Source of the DNA: Pseudomonadota bacterium
GTDB taxonomy: Bacteria > Pseudomonadota > Gammaproteobacteria > Steroidobacterales > JBCBZW01
DNA length: 64,000 nucleotides
Direction of reading: 5' to 3'
NCBI GenBank assembly: GCA_039193195.1
Contig: JBCCWS010000020.1
Location: 1 to 64,000, forward strand
This document shows positions 27,474-35,741 of this stretch, in pieces. Both the position numbers and the translations under genes were made by a program. The notes below the pieces were generated by a model. It was not told the origin of the DNA. It worked only from the letters and a program-made list of their open reading frames with translations, and made no database searches. Positions within the stretch are counted from its first letter, which is position 1; each line of letters opens with the position of its first letter.

Positions 27474-29213
27474 TCAGTAGTCCTCGCAGGCGTCCACAGC
27501 CACTGGGTTGAATTGGGGGTACTCGGGATACCACATGGCCTTCGCGACGCGCCTGGCGATCGCATCCCGGTCGCCATCGGCCGCAACGCCATCATCCATC
27601 GCCCGCGCGACCACCGCCGAGGCGACTTGTGCCGATACCTCGCGCAGGCGCTCGATGGCGGGAAACAACAGCCCCTCGGCGAGCTCGTCGTCCGCCACCG
27701 CGTCCGCCAGGGCTTGGGAGGCGGCGCTGATCATGCCGTCGGTGACCTGTGTGGCCCCCGCCAGCAAGGCTCCCATACCGAGACCTGGGAAGATGAACAC
27801 GTTGTTGCCCTGACCGATGCGGTAGCGACGGTCGCCGAAGATCACATCGGCGAAGGGGCTGCCCGTGGCGATCAGGGCTCGTCCATCGGTCCACTGCAGA
27901 ACGTCGCCAGGCACCGCCTCGGCGTTCGCCGTGGGGTTGGAGAAGGGCATGATGACCGGCCGCTCGACGGCAGCGCCCATCGCTCGCACCACCGCTTCAT
28001 CGAAGGCGCTCGGCACCCCAGAGGCACCGATCAATACCGTTGGCTTCCAGCGCTTGACCACCTGCAGGAGATCCCGGTGCGACGGATCGTCGAGGCCCGC
28101 CTCGCGCGCCTGATCTGCGGTCCACGCCAGCTCGCGCTTGTAGCCTTGCAGCGCCTCGTTCATCACGACTAGGCCGCGGCTGTCCAGCACGGCGATCCGA
28201 CGCGTCGTGTCCTCGCCGCGCACGCCGAGATCCGCCAAACCGGCCTTCAGCTGCATGGCGATACCGTAGCCCGCTGCACCAGCGCCCATGATCAGAATTC
28301 GCTGCTGATCAAGGCCTTCGCCGGTGATACGAAGCGCCGATAGAACGCCCGCGAGCGCCACCGCGCCCGTCCCCTGAATGTCATCGTTGAAGGACAGGAG
28401 GTCTGTTCGATAGCGCTCGAGGATGGCGAGGGCATTGCGGTGGCGAAAGTCCTCCCACTGCACGAGGGCGCGGGGGAAGACCTCCTTCACGGCGGCCACG
28501 AACTCGGCCACGAGTTCATCGTAGGCAGCACCGCGCAAGCGTGGGTGAGGCCAACCGAGGTAGAGATCATCACCGAGCAAGGCCTCGTTGTCGGTGCCAA
28601 CATCGAGGCTAATGGGCAGGGTGCGCGCCGGGTGAATGCCCGCTCCCGCACAGTACAGGGAGAGCTTGCCGACGCAGATGGCGATACCGCCGGCGCCCTG
28701 GTCGCCAATGCCGAGAATCGACTCGTTGTCGGTACACACGATCAGCTCAACCTCGACCCAAGGCGCGGCCGCTCGCAACACTTCAGCGATACGACCCTTC
28801 TGATCCGGCGTGATCCATATCCCACGCCCGCGGCGGAAGGTCTCACTGTAGCGCTGGGTGGCTTGGCCCACGGTTGGCGTGTAAACGATGGGCATCAACT
28901 CCGCTAGGTGTTCGACGAGGACGCGATAGAACAGATGCTCGTTTCGGTCCTGGAGGGCGGATAGGGAGATGTATCGATTAAGCGGTTCGTCGTAGTTGCA
29001 GATCGAGGCGTAGATGCGTCGCGCTTGCAACTCGATGCTGGCGAACTGGCTCGGCAGCACGCCCTCTAGATGGAATTGCTGACGTTCGGTCGGACTGAAC
29101 GCCGTGCCCTTGTTATAGAGCGGTTGGCGCAACATCGTCTGACCGCGCAGGGGCACGTCCAGCACCTCGCGGCCTTCATCGTCCGTTCTCAGTACGAAGC
29201 GTCTCGTGGGCAT
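27474..29213 (-). CDS. maeA: NAD-dependent malic enzyme (SfcA/MaeA type)
   Basis: Oxidatively decarboxylates L-malate to pyruvate. The 579-residue protein shows the family signatures: YNKGTAFSPTERQQFHLEG, LAELMPIVYTPTVGQA with the catalytic Tyr, the NAD/malate segment TDNESILGIGDQGAGGIAI, WEDFRHRNAL, LSFNDDIQGTGAVAL, and a Rossmann motif GAGAAGYGIAMQL. Length fits the large single-domain NAD-linked enzymes rather than MaeB. It is first in a three-gene run with the FAD oxidase and the NeuC-like epimerase. The 299-bp divergent gap to the GGDEF-EAL gene must hold its promoter; I see no clear one. Confidence 0.93.
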   Translation of the reverse strand: MPTRRFVLRTDDEGREVLDVPLRGQTMLRQPLYNKGTAFSPTERQQFHLEGVLPSQFASIELQARRIYASICNYDEPLNRYISLSALQDRNEHLFYRVLVEHLAELMPIVYTPTVGQATQRYSETFRRGRGIWITPDQKGRIAEVLRAAAPWVEVELIVCTDNESILGIGDQGAGGIAICVGKLSLYCAGAGIHPARTLPISLDVGTDNEALLGDDLYLGWPHPRLRGAAYDELVAEFVAAVKEVFPRALVQWEDFRHRNALAILERYRTDLLSFNDDIQGTGAVALAGVLSALRITGEGLDQQRILIMGAGAAGYGIAMQLKAGLADLGVRGEDTTRRIAVLDSRGLVVMNEALQGYKRELAWTADQAREAGLDDPSHRDLLQVVKRWKPTVLIGASGVPSAFDEAVVRAMGAAVERPVIMPFSNPTANAEAVPGDVLQWTDGRALIATGSPFADVIFGDRRYRIGQGNNVFIFPGLGMGALLAGATQVTDGMISAASQALADAVADDELAEGLLFPAIERLREVSAQVASAVVARAMDDGVAADGDRDAIARRVAKAMWYPEYPQFNPVAVDACEDY

Positions 29214-29512
29214 GACCTTGGATCCTTAACTTCCGCTGTAGCAAGAGGCTCAGTTCGCTCGCGAAATGACAACGGTGAGCATCACACCCGCGTTGAGTCA
29301 AACGCGACTGCGGCGTCACAGCCGTTGCACCCGTCCCACGAGCGCAGCGCTACCGCACCCCGAGGCCGAGCAACGCCGACTGGCTCACAACCGCCTAAAT
29401 GGTAACCGCTGCACAAGACACCGTTACAGGGCGAAACTTCGACCTGACGCACTGCCCCAAATGGCTTGGGCGCCGATAATTCTCGCGCCGAGTTATAAAA
29501 TTCACGTCCCGA

Positions 29513-32470
29513 ATGCAATCCGTCCGCCCACGCCCGTCTCTCCATCTCCTGCTCACCGCCCCTTTCGTCGCCATCGTCAGCGTGGCGGTGGCGGTGGTCG
29601 CTGGTCTATTGCTGGACGCGGGAAGACGCTCAGTAGATCGCTTGAGCGCCGACCTGTGGCGCAGCGTCGCCGGCGAGGTCATGCACTATCTGGATGAGTT
29701 CCTAGCCAAACCCGAGCGAATCACTCAAGACGTGGCCCACGTCATCTCCAGCGGATTGATCGATCCGCAGGCCCGCGAGTCGCTCCTAAGCTACCTGGCC
29801 TACCCCATGCAGCAAGACCCGGCGCTCTACGTGTCCGGTGTCGGACGACTCGATGGATGGGTCACGGCAGCGAGCCGTGACGACCGCGGCGACCGCATCG
29901 TCGCCCAGCTGACCGAGGCCTCCTCGCCCACTCGACTCACCACGCGCACCCTCGGCGAGGACGCGACCCTCGGCGCGGTGGAGCGCACCGACTCCTACGA
30001 TCTGCGCTCGCGTCCTTGGTTTCAGCTTGGACTTGCCAGCGACGGCACCGCTTGGACCGATCCCTACCGCAACTACGCCACGGATGCTCTGCTGCTGAGC
30101 GCCGTCCACCCGATCATCGAACGGAAGTCAGGCCGCGTCGAGGGCGTCGTCAGTGCCGCGATCTCCCTCCAGACCCTGTCCGACTTTCTCGCCACGATCG
30201 AGGCGGCCCAGGATGGCGCGGTGTTTGTGAGCGATGGCGAAGGCCGCGTTCTCGCGAGCTCGCAGGCGCTAGGCGCATCGCTCGTCTCGGCAACCCTCGC
30301 CGCGTTGGGCGGCAGCGTCGACGGCATGGCCGAAGCGACCACCCGACGCCTGGACGTCGAGGGAGAAACCCACCTCGTTCAAGTCGCCCCGTTTCGCGAC
30401 GGCAACGGCCTCGACTGGCGTGTGATCACCAGCGTGCCGGAGGCAGTCTACCTCGGCCCGATTCGCGCCAGCTGGCGCCTCTCGGTCGCCCTCGCGTTGG
30501 GCGCGGTACTCACGGCCCTGCTCGCGGGCACCCTGGTATCTCGGCGCGTGGTCGGCCCCCTCGCGCGCCTGAGCGAAGCGGCACGTCAGGTCGCCTCCGG
30601 TGCGATCGCCAGCCAGGACATCGACCTAGGCGACCCAGGCCGCGCCGGCAGCCACGAAGTCGCCCAGCTGCACCTTGCCCTGGAGCAGATGACCGCACGC
30701 CTGCGCGATACCTTCTCCCAGTTCGAACACCTGAACGCCGCCCTCGCCAACTCAGAGCATCAGCTGCGCGAGACCTTGGAGATGTTGCCCGTTGGCGCGA
30801 TGCTGCACGATGCGGACAGCCGCCTCGTCTTCGTCAATGCCGCCGCCTCGGAGCTGCTGGGCCTGCCGCCAATGGACAGCGGCCGCCCCTGGGCCGAGGC
30901 TGACCTTGCAGACCACGCGAAAGAGGTGCTACAGAGAGTAGAAGGCGCCACCATCGGCCCCGCCCTTGCCGGCGAGCCCGCGCACGTTGATTGCATCGAG
31001 CTAGAGCGCGACGGCGAAGACTTGGCCGTGGAGCTTTGGAGCTCGCCGATCTACGGCGACGAAGGCCACGTAATCTTCGCAGTCTCCGCCCTGCAGGATG
31101 TGGGCGATCGGCGCCGCGCCGAGGCTCGCCTCATCCACCACGCCACCCACGACTCACTTACGGGCCTCGCTAACCGCAGCCAACTGATCACTCGCGCCAA
31201 CCTGGCCATCTCGCGCTTGCGCAGAACCCCCGAGCGACGCTTCGCTGTGCTGTTCCTCGACCTCGACGGCTTCAAGGTCATCAACGACAGCCTAGGGCAC
31301 CTTATCGGTGATGAGGTATTGATCGAGGTCGCCAGGCGCCTGTCTGTTCTGTCCCGCGAGACGGACCTCGCCGCCCGCCTCGGTGGCGATGAATTCGTGC
31401 TGCTGCTCGAGGATTTGCCCACTCGCGAGCAAGCACTGCAGGTGGCGGACCGCGTATTTACGGCGCTCAACAACCCCGTGACCGCCGGTGGGCAAGAGGT
31501 GCGCGTCGGCACGAGCATCGGCCTCGTACACGGCGACGAGCTGTACGAGGAAGCCTCGGAGATGCTGCGCGATGCCGATATCGCCCTCTACCAGGCCAAG
31601 GGCGATGGTCGGGGACGCTACGCGGAGTTCGATGCCAGCATGCGCGACCGCGCCATGCGTCGCCAGCGACTGGAGGAGGACCTGCGCGATGCGCTGCGCA
31701 GCGAGAATCTCACCCTTCACTTCCAGCCGATCGTCGACCTCAACAACGGGTCCGTCACCAGCTTCGAGGCCCTATGCCGGTGGCAGCACCCCACCCTCGG
31801 CTCCATCAGCCCGATGGAGTTCGTGACGCTGGCGGAGGAGACCGGACTGATCGTGGCCCTCGACCGGTGGGTGATCCGAAGCGCCTGCCGCACCATCGCC
31901 CACTGGCGTCACCAACACCCCGATGTGAGCTTCCCGCGGGTTGCGGTGAACCTCTCCAATCACGATGTATCGCGCAGCGACCTCGTGACCTACATCGACG
32001 AATCCCTCCGGGCCTTCCGGCTTCCCCCCACGGCCCTTGGCGTCGAGTTAACCGAGAGCGGCTTGGTCAAAGACATCGAGCACACCCGTGACACGCTCCT
32101 GCGCTTGCGCGAGCGCGGGATCACGATTTCCATCGATGACTTCGGCACGGGGTACTCGTCCTTGAGTTACCTCTACCGCCTACCGGTGGATGCCCTGAAG
32201 ATCGATCGCTCCCTGGTGAGCGGCGTCGCTCCGGGGGCGACCAACCACAAGATTGTCAGCTCCGTCGTCGCCCTTAGTAACGAGCTTGGCATCGACGCGA
32301 TCGCCGAGGGGATCGAAGAGGAGGCCGAGCTCACGCTCCTGCGCGACATGGGATGCGAGCGCGCCCAGGGCTACTACTTTGCCCGCCCCGTGCCCGCAAG
32401 CGCCGTCCCTGCTCTGCTGACTGGCGAGGGCAGCGCCCGCGCCGACGCCATGATCACCTCCGATGGATAA
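29513..32470 (+). CDS. Membrane sensor with Cache, HAMP, PAS, GGDEF and EAL domains
   Basis: A bifunctional-type c-di-GMP enzyme of 985 residues in the inner membrane. Order: TM1 (about 12-33), periplasmic double-Cache domain (about 40-300, with RSRPWFQLGL), TM2 (about 324-346), HAMP (about 347-405), PAS (about 420-540), GGDEF (about 550-715), EAL (about 728-975). The cyclase motif GGDEF (624-628) is intact with an inhibitory RxxD (RETD) five residues before it. The phosphodiesterase motif EAL (752-754) and the IDDFGTGYSSL loop are also intact, so both activities are possible. A TATAAA lies 14 bp before the ATG. The stop overlaps the next gene by 8 bp. Confidence 0.93.
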   Translation: MQSVRPRPSLHLLLTAPFVAIVSVAVAVVAGLLLDAGRRSVDRLSADLWRSVAGEVMHYLDEFLAKPERITQDVAHVISSGLIDPQARESLLSYLAYPMQQDPALYVSGVGRLDGWVTAASRDDRGDRIVAQLTEASSPTRLTTRTLGEDATLGAVERTDSYDLRSRPWFQLGLASDGTAWTDPYRNYATDALLLSAVHPIIERKSGRVEGVVSAAISLQTLSDFLATIEAAQDGAVFVSDGEGRVLASSQALGASLVSATLAALGGSVDGMAEATTRRLDVEGETHLVQVAPFRDGNGLDWRVITSVPEAVYLGPIRASWRLSVALALGAVLTALLAGTLVSRRVVGPLARLSEAARQVASGAIASQDIDLGDPGRAGSHEVAQLHLALEQMTARLRDTFSQFEHLNAALANSEHQLRETLEMLPVGAMLHDADSRLVFVNAAASELLGLPPMDSGRPWAEADLADHAKEVLQRVEGATIGPALAGEPAHVDCIELERDGEDLAVELWSSPIYGDEGHVIFAVSALQDVGDRRRAEARLIHHATHDSLTGLANRSQLITRANLAISRLRRTPERRFAVLFLDLDGFKVINDSLGHLIGDEVLIEVARRLSVLSRETDLAARLGGDEFVLLLEDLPTREQALQVADRVFTALNNPVTAGGQEVRVGTSIGLVHGDELYEEASEMLRDADIALYQAKGDGRGRYAEFDASMRDRAMRRQRLEEDLRDALRSENLTLHFQPIVDLNNGSVTSFEALCRWQHPTLGSISPMEFVTLAEETGLIVALDRWVIRSACRTIAHWRHQHPDVSFPRVAVNLSNHDVSRSDLVTYIDESLRAFRLPPTALGVELTESGLVKDIEHTRDTLLRLRERGITISIDDFGTGYSSLSYLYRLPVDALKIDRSLVSGVAPGATNHKIVSSVVALSNELGIDAIAEGIEEEAELTLLRDMGCERAQGYYFARPVPASAVPALLTGEGSARADAMITSDG

Positions 32471-33695
32471 GGGCGAATCCCCTCGAGAGGGCACGGGAGA
32501 CATCGCGGCGAGCAGCGAAGCTCGCCTCATCCAGCGGCGTATCATTCGCAGCTACACCCTCGCCCTCCTGCTAATCGCTGCCGCAGCCACCGGTACGTTC
32601 TTCACGGCGCAAGCGATGATCTGCGAACAGAGCGACAGCGCCGGTCTGATCAACATCAGCGGCCGCCAGCGCATGCTTTCCCAGCGCATCTCCCTGCAAG
32701 TCATCCAGCTGATACAGGCCGAAAGCCACGGCGCGAAGCGTAAGATACGCGCAGGAGTCGAGCAGGACTTGGAGGTCTTTAGCACCTCACACCTGGCGAT
32801 CCTCGACGCCAGCGGGGGCCGCTCCGAGATGTCTCGGCCCCTGCGAGCACTCTACTTCGAGGGCGATTACCCGGTGGACGACGCCGTGCGCACCTTCGCC
32901 GCAGACGTGCGTGACTTGCTCGCCGCAGCGCCCGACGCCGCGCGATCCCGAAGCGCCTCTCGCCTTGCCGAGACAGCCAAAGGCCCCCTGCTGGGCGGAC
33001 TCAACGAGGTCGTTCTCCAGTACCAGCGTGAAGCTGAGCACCGCATCGATGTACTGGACCGGGTTGAGACCATCATCTACGCCATTACGCTTCTCGGCCT
33101 GGTGGTTGAGGTGCTGGTGATCTTCCGTCCACTAGTGCGAGAGATCGGTAGGCGGACACTCGAGCTTGAGGACGTCACCTTTAAGGCAAGTCACGATGAT
33201 CTCACGGGCTTGCCCAACCGCCGCTACTTCTACGAGCAGGCCACGGCCGCCCTCGCCCGAAGCAGGCGCAAAGAACAGCACACTGGGCTCTTACACATCG
33301 ACCTCGACGGCTTTAAGGCAGTCAACGACGAACTCGGCCATAGCGCCGGAGACGATGTGCTGCGTCATGTCACCACGCTGCTGAACAACGTGGGACGGCG
33401 CGGCGACTTTGCCGCGCGCCTCGGCGGAGACGAGTTCGTCGTTCTGGTAGCCGATGCGAAGGCTCCGAAAGATCTAGAAGCCATGGCAGCCCGACTCGTG
33501 GCGGAGATGGCCAAGCCGATCAACGTGCAGGGCACGCAAGTACGTATCGGCGCTAGCGTCGGGCTCGCGATGGTGCCGCCGGGGGCACGCTCCGTCGACG
33601 CCGTGCTGTACGAAAGCGACCAAGCGCTCTACAAGGCCAAGGCGGACGGCAAGGCCACTTGGAAGTGGTTCGCTAATCCAGAGCCAGCTAACTAG
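32463..33695 (+). CDS. PilJ-type sensor diguanylate cyclase
   Basis: Makes c-di-GMP. The 410-residue membrane protein has TM1 (about 30-50), a periplasmic type IV pili methyl-accepting N-terminal domain (PilJ-type, about 55-195, with INISGRQRMLSQRIS), TM2 (about 200-220), and a GGDEF domain (about 240-405). The motif GGDEF (321-325) is intact and preceded by an RxxD inhibitory site (RRGD). There is no EAL domain. Its ATG overlaps the stop of the GGDEF-EAL gene (ATGGATAA), so the two are co-translated. PilJ-type domains in other proteins sense small ligands such as nitrate-like anions, but the ligand here is unknown. Confidence 0.92.
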   Translation: MDKGESPREGTGDIAASSEARLIQRRIIRSYTLALLLIAAAATGTFFTAQAMICEQSDSAGLINISGRQRMLSQRISLQVIQLIQAESHGAKRKIRAGVEQDLEVFSTSHLAILDASGGRSEMSRPLRALYFEGDYPVDDAVRTFAADVRDLLAAAPDAARSRSASRLAETAKGPLLGGLNEVVLQYQREAEHRIDVLDRVETIIYAITLLGLVVEVLVIFRPLVREIGRRTLELEDVTFKASHDDLTGLPNRRYFYEQATAALARSRRKEQHTGLLHIDLDGFKAVNDELGHSAGDDVLRHVTTLLNNVGRRGDFAARLGGDEFVVLVADAKAPKDLEAMAARLVAEMAKPINVQGTQVRIGASVGLAMVPPGARSVDAVLYESDQALYKAKADGKATWKWFANPEPAN

Positions 33696-35558
33696 CTAGC
33701 TCGTCAGGTCACTGACGGCTCGGTAGGCCTGCTCGATTGCCGCTTCCGACATCGCGTTGGAGGCCGCGTCGCTAGCCGCGATGGCGATGTTGCCAAAGGC
33801 ATCGCGATTGCGCTCCCAGTAACGCTCCTCCGGCGACCACAGGTCCGGCTCGAAGGCAATGCGATCGGTCTTCGGGTCGTGAGCGTAGGCGTAGCCGTGG
33901 GGCCAGCGGTTCACGGTGATAGCGGCGATGTCACGGTCAGCCTGGAAGCCCCCTGGAGCGAGCATGCGCGTCAGCTGATCGCGCACGTGATCTTCGAAGG
34001 TGCCGAAGGGTGTCGACAGGAGGGAGCGCTGGCCGGCGCGAAACTGCTCCCTTGCGCTGAGCCCAGCCTCCCCGGGCACGTGATTGAGGTGCAATACCAT
34101 GGGCTCTTCGGGGCTGACGGGGTAGTCGTAGCCGCCGATCGAGACGGGCCAGTCCAACATCACATTGTGGAAGAAGCTGCCCGAGCACAGGGCGCGGTGA
34201 AAGCCGAGATTGGCGATGGACTGCCAGTTGCGCACCACCACGTTCGTGTACACCAAGGGCGCTCGGACCGCTTGACCGAGGAGCTCGCGCTGGGGATTGG
34301 GCATCTGCGGGCACAGGCGTGGCACGATGCCGTGATAGCAGGCGAGCACTACTTGGCGCGCCGTTACCGTGCGCGCCTTGCCACCGACCACATAGGTAAC
34401 GCGCACGGCATTGTCGAGATCGTCATCGATGTGTCGGACGCGCACGACCGTGCTGTTCAAGCGAATACGCACCTTGTTGGCGGCCCGATCGAGGGCGCCG
34501 TAGTTAAACTTCGCAAGGACGATGTCATCCATCGTGCGCCCCGGTGCAACCTTAGGAATCATCTCGCGCACGAGCATGCGGGCGATCGTCGCGTTGCCGT
34601 CGGGGAAGTGATAGATGTAGGGATGAGGGTCTTCCTCCGCCTCGGCTGAATCCGAGTAGAGGCCGAGGTCCAGTTCGCCGAATCCTGGGTATCCGCTCAC
34701 CATCGCGGCCCGCGCCGGAAACGCATCGATGCCGATCGCCCACACGCCGCGGCTGATGTCCTTGATCGCGGCGAGGGCCTCAGCACCGATCTGGGCGCGC
34801 TCCCTGAGGTAAGTCTCGTAGCTGACTTCCGTCAGGTAGGCAAGCTGGGCGTCGCGGCCCAACTCCTCGTCGAGGTAGTGACGCTCATTGGCGAACAGGC
34901 GTACAAGCTGCGCCTTGGCTCCGTCGCTCAAAGGCGCCCCTGCCACCACCTTCGCATCCGCGAGCGATCCCACCGCGAGGTGATCACGGCCGAAACGCTC
35001 GCGATTGAAGAACGTGGCGGAGGCCAGGCCGAGGTCATCGAAGAGATCGTGATGATATGCCTGCTTGAAGCGATCCGTGTCGATGCCCAGCTCGCGCAGG
35101 AGGCGCTTAGCAACCGCCGGGTAGCCCCCGGGCGCCTCGATGAGCATGGTGCCACCGTAGCCGATCAGCTGCTTATCACCGACCGTGAATTCGTTGCGCT
35201 TCGCGTGGCCCCCGAAGTCATCGTGATTATCCAGTACCAGGATCTTCGATCCGCTGCCCGCCGCCTGGCGGTAGAAGTAGGCGGCGGATAGGCCACTTAT
35301 CCCACCCCCGACCACGGCCAGATCGTAGAGCTCACCCGTATCCTCTGCCGGCGGTAGGGCTCCGCCATCGCGCAGCGAGTGGGCCACCTCGTAGGAGCCT
35401 TCATGGGAGCCGCGCAGCCCCACCTTCGCAGGCGGGTAGTCTTCTGAAAAGGCAAGGTGCGGGTCCATCGCTCTCGCGAGACCTTCCGGCACCATGGAGG
35501 CGCCGACGCCTACGGCGATCCCGTTCAGAAAATCACGGCGCGTTACCTGACGCTTCAC
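33696..35558 (-). CDS. Spermidine dehydrogenase-like FAD oxidoreductase, Tat-exported
   Basis: Probably oxidises spermidine (or a related polyamine) in the periplasm, giving an aminoaldehyde and an amine. The 620-residue protein is the same length as Pseudomonas SpdH and has a twin-arginine signal TRRDFLNG (Arg7-Arg8), a dinucleotide-binding motif GGGISG (84-89), then LVLDNHDDFGGHAKRNEF and IGYGGTMLIEAPGG, which are typical of this family. The C-terminus has ITVNRWPHGYAYAHDP. The start is GTG after GAGAGGGG. Its stop abuts the stop of the convergent cyclase gene with no gap. A MITE-like element lies just upstream. Confidence 0.84.
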   Translation of the reverse strand: MKRQVTRRDFLNGIAVGVGASMVPEGLARAMDPHLAFSEDYPPAKVGLRGSHEGSYEVAHSLRDGGALPPAEDTGELYDLAVVGGGISGLSAAYFYRQAAGSGSKILVLDNHDDFGGHAKRNEFTVGDKQLIGYGGTMLIEAPGGYPAVAKRLLRELGIDTDRFKQAYHHDLFDDLGLASATFFNRERFGRDHLAVGSLADAKVVAGAPLSDGAKAQLVRLFANERHYLDEELGRDAQLAYLTEVSYETYLRERAQIGAEALAAIKDISRGVWAIGIDAFPARAAMVSGYPGFGELDLGLYSDSAEAEEDPHPYIYHFPDGNATIARMLVREMIPKVAPGRTMDDIVLAKFNYGALDRAANKVRIRLNSTVVRVRHIDDDLDNAVRVTYVVGGKARTVTARQVVLACYHGIVPRLCPQMPNPQRELLGQAVRAPLVYTNVVVRNWQSIANLGFHRALCSGSFFHNVMLDWPVSIGGYDYPVSPEEPMVLHLNHVPGEAGLSAREQFRAGQRSLLSTPFGTFEDHVRDQLTRMLAPGGFQADRDIAAITVNRWPHGYAYAHDPKTDRIAFEPDLWSPEERYWERNRDAFGNIAIAASDAASNAMSEAAIEQAYRAVSDLTS

Positions 35559-35579
35559 GTCCCCTCTCCCTTACCGACT

Positions 35580-35740
35580 AGTGTGCTGTCCCAGAAGTTC
35601 GTTGAAAAACATGCACGGGGCTTTTCGTTCCTGGGTGCGGCGCGAGGACGAGCGTGGCAGGCCCCACGGGAGGAGGAGCAACGTACTCAGGGGCGAAAAG
35701 TACCCGCGTATTTCTCAACGAATTTCTGGGACAGCACACT
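35580..35740. mobile_element. MITE-like element, 161 bp, long terminal inverted repeats
   Basis: The ends AGTGTGCTGTCCCAGAA and its mirror image match perfectly for 17 bp. The inverted repeats then continue imperfectly for about 60 bp each (TTCGTTGA, CTTTTCG and CCTG blocks shared), so almost the whole element can fold as one hairpin. A direct ACT flanks both sides (35577-35579, 35741-35743), a possible 3-bp target duplication. There is no coding capacity. The right edge abuts the aldehyde dehydrogenase stop codon. The transposase family that would move it is not identified. Confidence 0.75.
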
Positions 35741-35741
35741 A

